A DNA stretch of 64,000 bases from Chloroflexi bacterium TSY (lineage in GTDB: Bacteria; Chloroflexota; Anaerolineae; Caldilineales; Caldilineaceae): NCBI GenBank assembly GCA_019217005.1, contig JAHBNG010000052.1, forward strand, positions 1-64,000, read 5' to 3'. Of this stretch, positions 62,399 through 64,000 are shown one piece after another (position 1 is the first letter of the stretch; each line of letters starts with the position of its first letter). A model generated the notes under the pieces. The model did not search any database and was not told the origin of the DNA. It worked only from the letters and a program-made list of their open reading frames with translations. A program made the position numbers and the translations under genes.

Positions 62399-63166
62399 TC
62401 AATCAGTCCGCTGAATAACTTTGAACGTATTCCCGTCTGGATCGCATAAAACAAAAAACGCACCTCCATCATCGCTCTTGACAATCTCAGAAGCAACCTG
62501 ACCGTTGCGTTTCTGAATGTCTGCATAGAAAGTTGTGATGTTATCGACTGTAAGGTGGAAGCCAACTTCGGTTCCTGGCGTGCCGTCACCACCTCCCTGA
62601 CCTGTTACGTAAAGACAAAGAGGGATATTGCCCGTCTTGTATTGCGCCCAGCCATAAGCCTCAACGGCAAATTCTTCTTCTAACCCAACCACCCCTCGGT
62701 AGTATTGGGTTGCTTGTTTGAAGTCTGTTACAGGGATTTTGACCAAACCAATGGTTACTTGATGCATAGATGTTCCTTTCGGTTGTTGCAAGTCTTTTCG
62801 TACTTGCGTGGCACCAATGGCATTCTCGATACGGTAGTCGCTTGGTGACCGACCAAAGTGTTGTCGGAATGCTCTCGAAAATGATTCATGATTGGCATAT
62901 CCCGCATCAAGAGCGATATCGACTATCTTGCGATCGGTCAAGCGCAAGTATATGGCAGACTGCACGAGCCTGACGTTTCTAACGTGCCGCATCGCTGTTA
63001 CGCCAGTCTGTGACTTAAAAATGCGCTCAAAGTGGAAAGGCGACTGGCAAGCAATGTCGGCCAACGCAGGCAGTGATATTGGTGAATCGATATGTTCTCG
63101 CACAAATTTTAGAGCCAACTTCACTCGTTCTTGGTAATCACTGCGGGTATGCTTATGTCGTGACAT
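62399..63166 (-). CDS. AraC-type DNA-binding domain fused to a VOC/glyoxalase-like domain
   Basis: 255 aa from the ATG at 63166; the frame is open to 63235 and the start is uncertain. Residues ~10-115: AraC HTH pair (ISLPALADIACQSPFHFERIFKSQTGVTAMRHVRNVRLVQSA; IVDIALDAGYANHESFSRAFRQHFGRSPSDY). Residues ~135-255: VOC fold (IGLVKIPVTDFKQATQYYRGVVGLEEEF...; GTEVGFHLTVDNITTFYADIQKRNGQVASEI; GGAFFVLCDPDGNTFKVIQ) with H and E in metal positions. Third AraC fusion in the window. Divergent from the PhyH gene at 63302, its likely target. Confidence 0.87.
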   Translation of the reverse strand: MSRHKHTRSDYQERVKLALKFVREHIDSPISLPALADIACQSPFHFERIFKSQTGVTAMRHVRNVRLVQSAIYLRLTDRKIVDIALDAGYANHESFSRAFRQHFGRSPSDYRIENAIGATQVRKDLQQPKGTSMHQVTIGLVKIPVTDFKQATQYYRGVVGLEEEFAVEAYGWAQYKTGNIPLCLYVTGQGGGDGTPGTEVGFHLTVDNITTFYADIQKRNGQVASEIVKSDDGGAFFVLCDPDGNTFKVIQRTD

Positions 63167-63301
63167 ATGGTACTCGATCTGGGGCTTTGAGTCTGGACAA
63201 AAATTGCGATTTTTATGAACGGCATCATAGCTCATTCGTTCTAAATGTGCACCCCTCTAACTTGCATCAAGAACACTCAGCCACAAAAAAGGAGAAGAGA
63301 A

Positions 63302-64000
63302 ATGCCCATGATCAAAACTCAACAACTTTTCAATAACAGCGGAAAAGAATGCTTTACTTCCCCACCAATTGATCATCATGCAGCAGAAACCTTTCAAGAG
63401 CAAGGCTTTTACTTGGCTCCCCAACTGATCCCGGACGATCTGCTTGACGAAGCCGTGGCCCACATGGACAAAGTCATCGCCTGCGAATACGAGACCGGGG
63501 TTGCGCCCCAGTATAGTTCGGTTGAGCCGGGCGACCCATTGGGCAAGTTGGTCAAAATCAACAATGCCCACGTTGCCGACCGCACGCTGCTCAAGCTCAT
63601 TTCATACCCGCTGCTTGGTGAATGGGCCGCGGCCATCATTGGTGGGGCGGAGAAGGTGCAGGTTTGGCATTCCCAGCTTCTCTACAAGCCTACAGGTGGT
63701 TCCGCAAAGGGGAATATCGGTCTCCATCAGGATTATAACTACTGGCAGTTCTTTGCGAACCCTACAGGCATTTTTACTGCTTGGATTGCATTAAGCGACG
63801 TGACTGTTGAATCGGGAGCAATGCGTTTTGTGCCTGGATCGCACTGTTGGGGGTTGCTTGATCCAGGTAATTTCAGCGAGCAGGATGAGGCCAAAGCGAA
63901 GGCCGGGATCAAGGTGCCGGCAGGCGAGACTTGGACAGAATATCCTGCTGTGATGCCTCGCGGTGCAGTCAGTTTTCACCATCCGATGATTTTTCACGGC
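63302..64000 (+). CDS. Phytanoyl-CoA dioxygenase (PhyH) family protein, 3' end outside window
   Basis: 233 codons visible, ATG after AAGGAGAAGAGAA. Reads FQEQGFYLAPQLIPDDLLDEAVAHM, then iron ligands H142-x-D144 (GLHQDYNYWQFF), AWIALSDVTVESGAMRFVPGSHCWG and, near the window end, SFHHPMIFHG with the third His. 2-Oxoglutarate/Fe(II) oxygenase; substrate unknown. Divergent from the AraC-VOC gene, which probably controls it. Not closely related to the PhyH at 10920. Confidence 0.88.
   Translation, partial: MPMIKTQQLFNNSGKECFTSPPIDHHAAETFQEQGFYLAPQLIPDDLLDEAVAHMDKVIACEYETGVAPQYSSVEPGDPLGKLVKINNAHVADRTLLKLISYPLLGEWAAAIIGGAEKVQVWHSQLLYKPTGGSAKGNIGLHQDYNYWQFFANPTGIFTAWIALSDVTVESGAMRFVPGSHCWGLLDPGNFSEQDEAKAKAGIKVPAGETWTEYPAVMPRGAVSFHHPMIFHG

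Noticed and set aside
585..64000. Classical Sus-type polysaccharide utilisation locus
   Set aside because: Sulfatases and glycosidases are present but there is no SusC/SusD pair; import is by ABC systems, so the Bacteroidota label does not apply.

Overview
The window is 64 kb of bacterial chromosome of roughly balanced base composition. I recognise no rRNA, tRNA or CRISPR array. The gene content is three intact sulfatases and fragments of at least two more, two GH2-type glycosidases, an agarase-like hydrolase, two UxuA-type mannonate dehydratase genes, several MDR dehydrogenases, two phytanoyl-CoA dioxygenases, two oligopeptide-type ABC transporters and many AraC-type regulators. This points to a glycan-degrading bacterium with an accessory-rich genome. 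The Ala/Glu-rich linkers after the lipoprotein signal peptides, the HEAT-repeat pair and the AraC fusions to small ligand domains fit Chloroflexota (Anaerolineae/Caldilineae-like). Poribacteria-like organisms share the sulfatase and PhyH enrichment. This placement is inference only.

Layout. 0-4 kb: end of an MDR dehydrogenase, an agarase-like hydrolase and a large heparinase/lyase-like protein. 4.6-9.7 kb: sulfatase 1, a nucleotidyltransferase/partner pair invaded by a MITE, a decayed IS110 and an LLM-type flavin oxidoreductase. 9.7-16.7 kb: GNAT, PhyH, a membrane protein divergent from a TetR regulator, and sulfatases 2 and 3. 16.7-23.3 kb: a phosphotransferase gene split by the same MITE, a racemase-family/AraC chimera, an AraC-GyrI regulator, a patchwork of four gene fragments, and an RHH/PIN toxin-antitoxin pair. 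23.4-30.5 kb: a GH2 gene broken by one stop codon, fragments, AraC-YCII, an MDR dehydrogenase and two HEAT-repeat proteins. 31-40 kb: an intact IS, an MDR-UxuA operon, a beta-mannosidase-like GH2 enzyme and a decayed ISAzo13. 40-44 kb: a polymer-forming membrane protein, an MBL-fold hydrolase and a receiver-only response regulator. 44.4-51.3 kb: an opp ABC operon whose oppB carries one in-frame stop. 52-57.2 kb: a second ABC operon without ATPases and with two frameshifts, followed by a uxuA gene interrupted by a small inverted-repeat element. 57.3-61.1 kb: two further decayed IS elements and an ATPase fragment. 61.2-64 kb: aldo/keto reductase, AraC-VOC, and a PhyH gene running off the end.

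How it fits together (inference): sulfatases and GH2/lyase-like enzymes would trim sulfated glycans, the binding-protein ABC systems would import the products, and the UxuA/MDR/racemase-family enzymes would process acidic sugars. The locus is being remodelled. By eye I can reconstruct several genes by removing a mini-element with its target duplication, or by repairing one base. The clearest cases are the 215-bp MITE at 6608 and 17370 and the 155-bp element in uxuA at 52194. At least five other inverted-repeat mini-elements and four or more IS copies are present.
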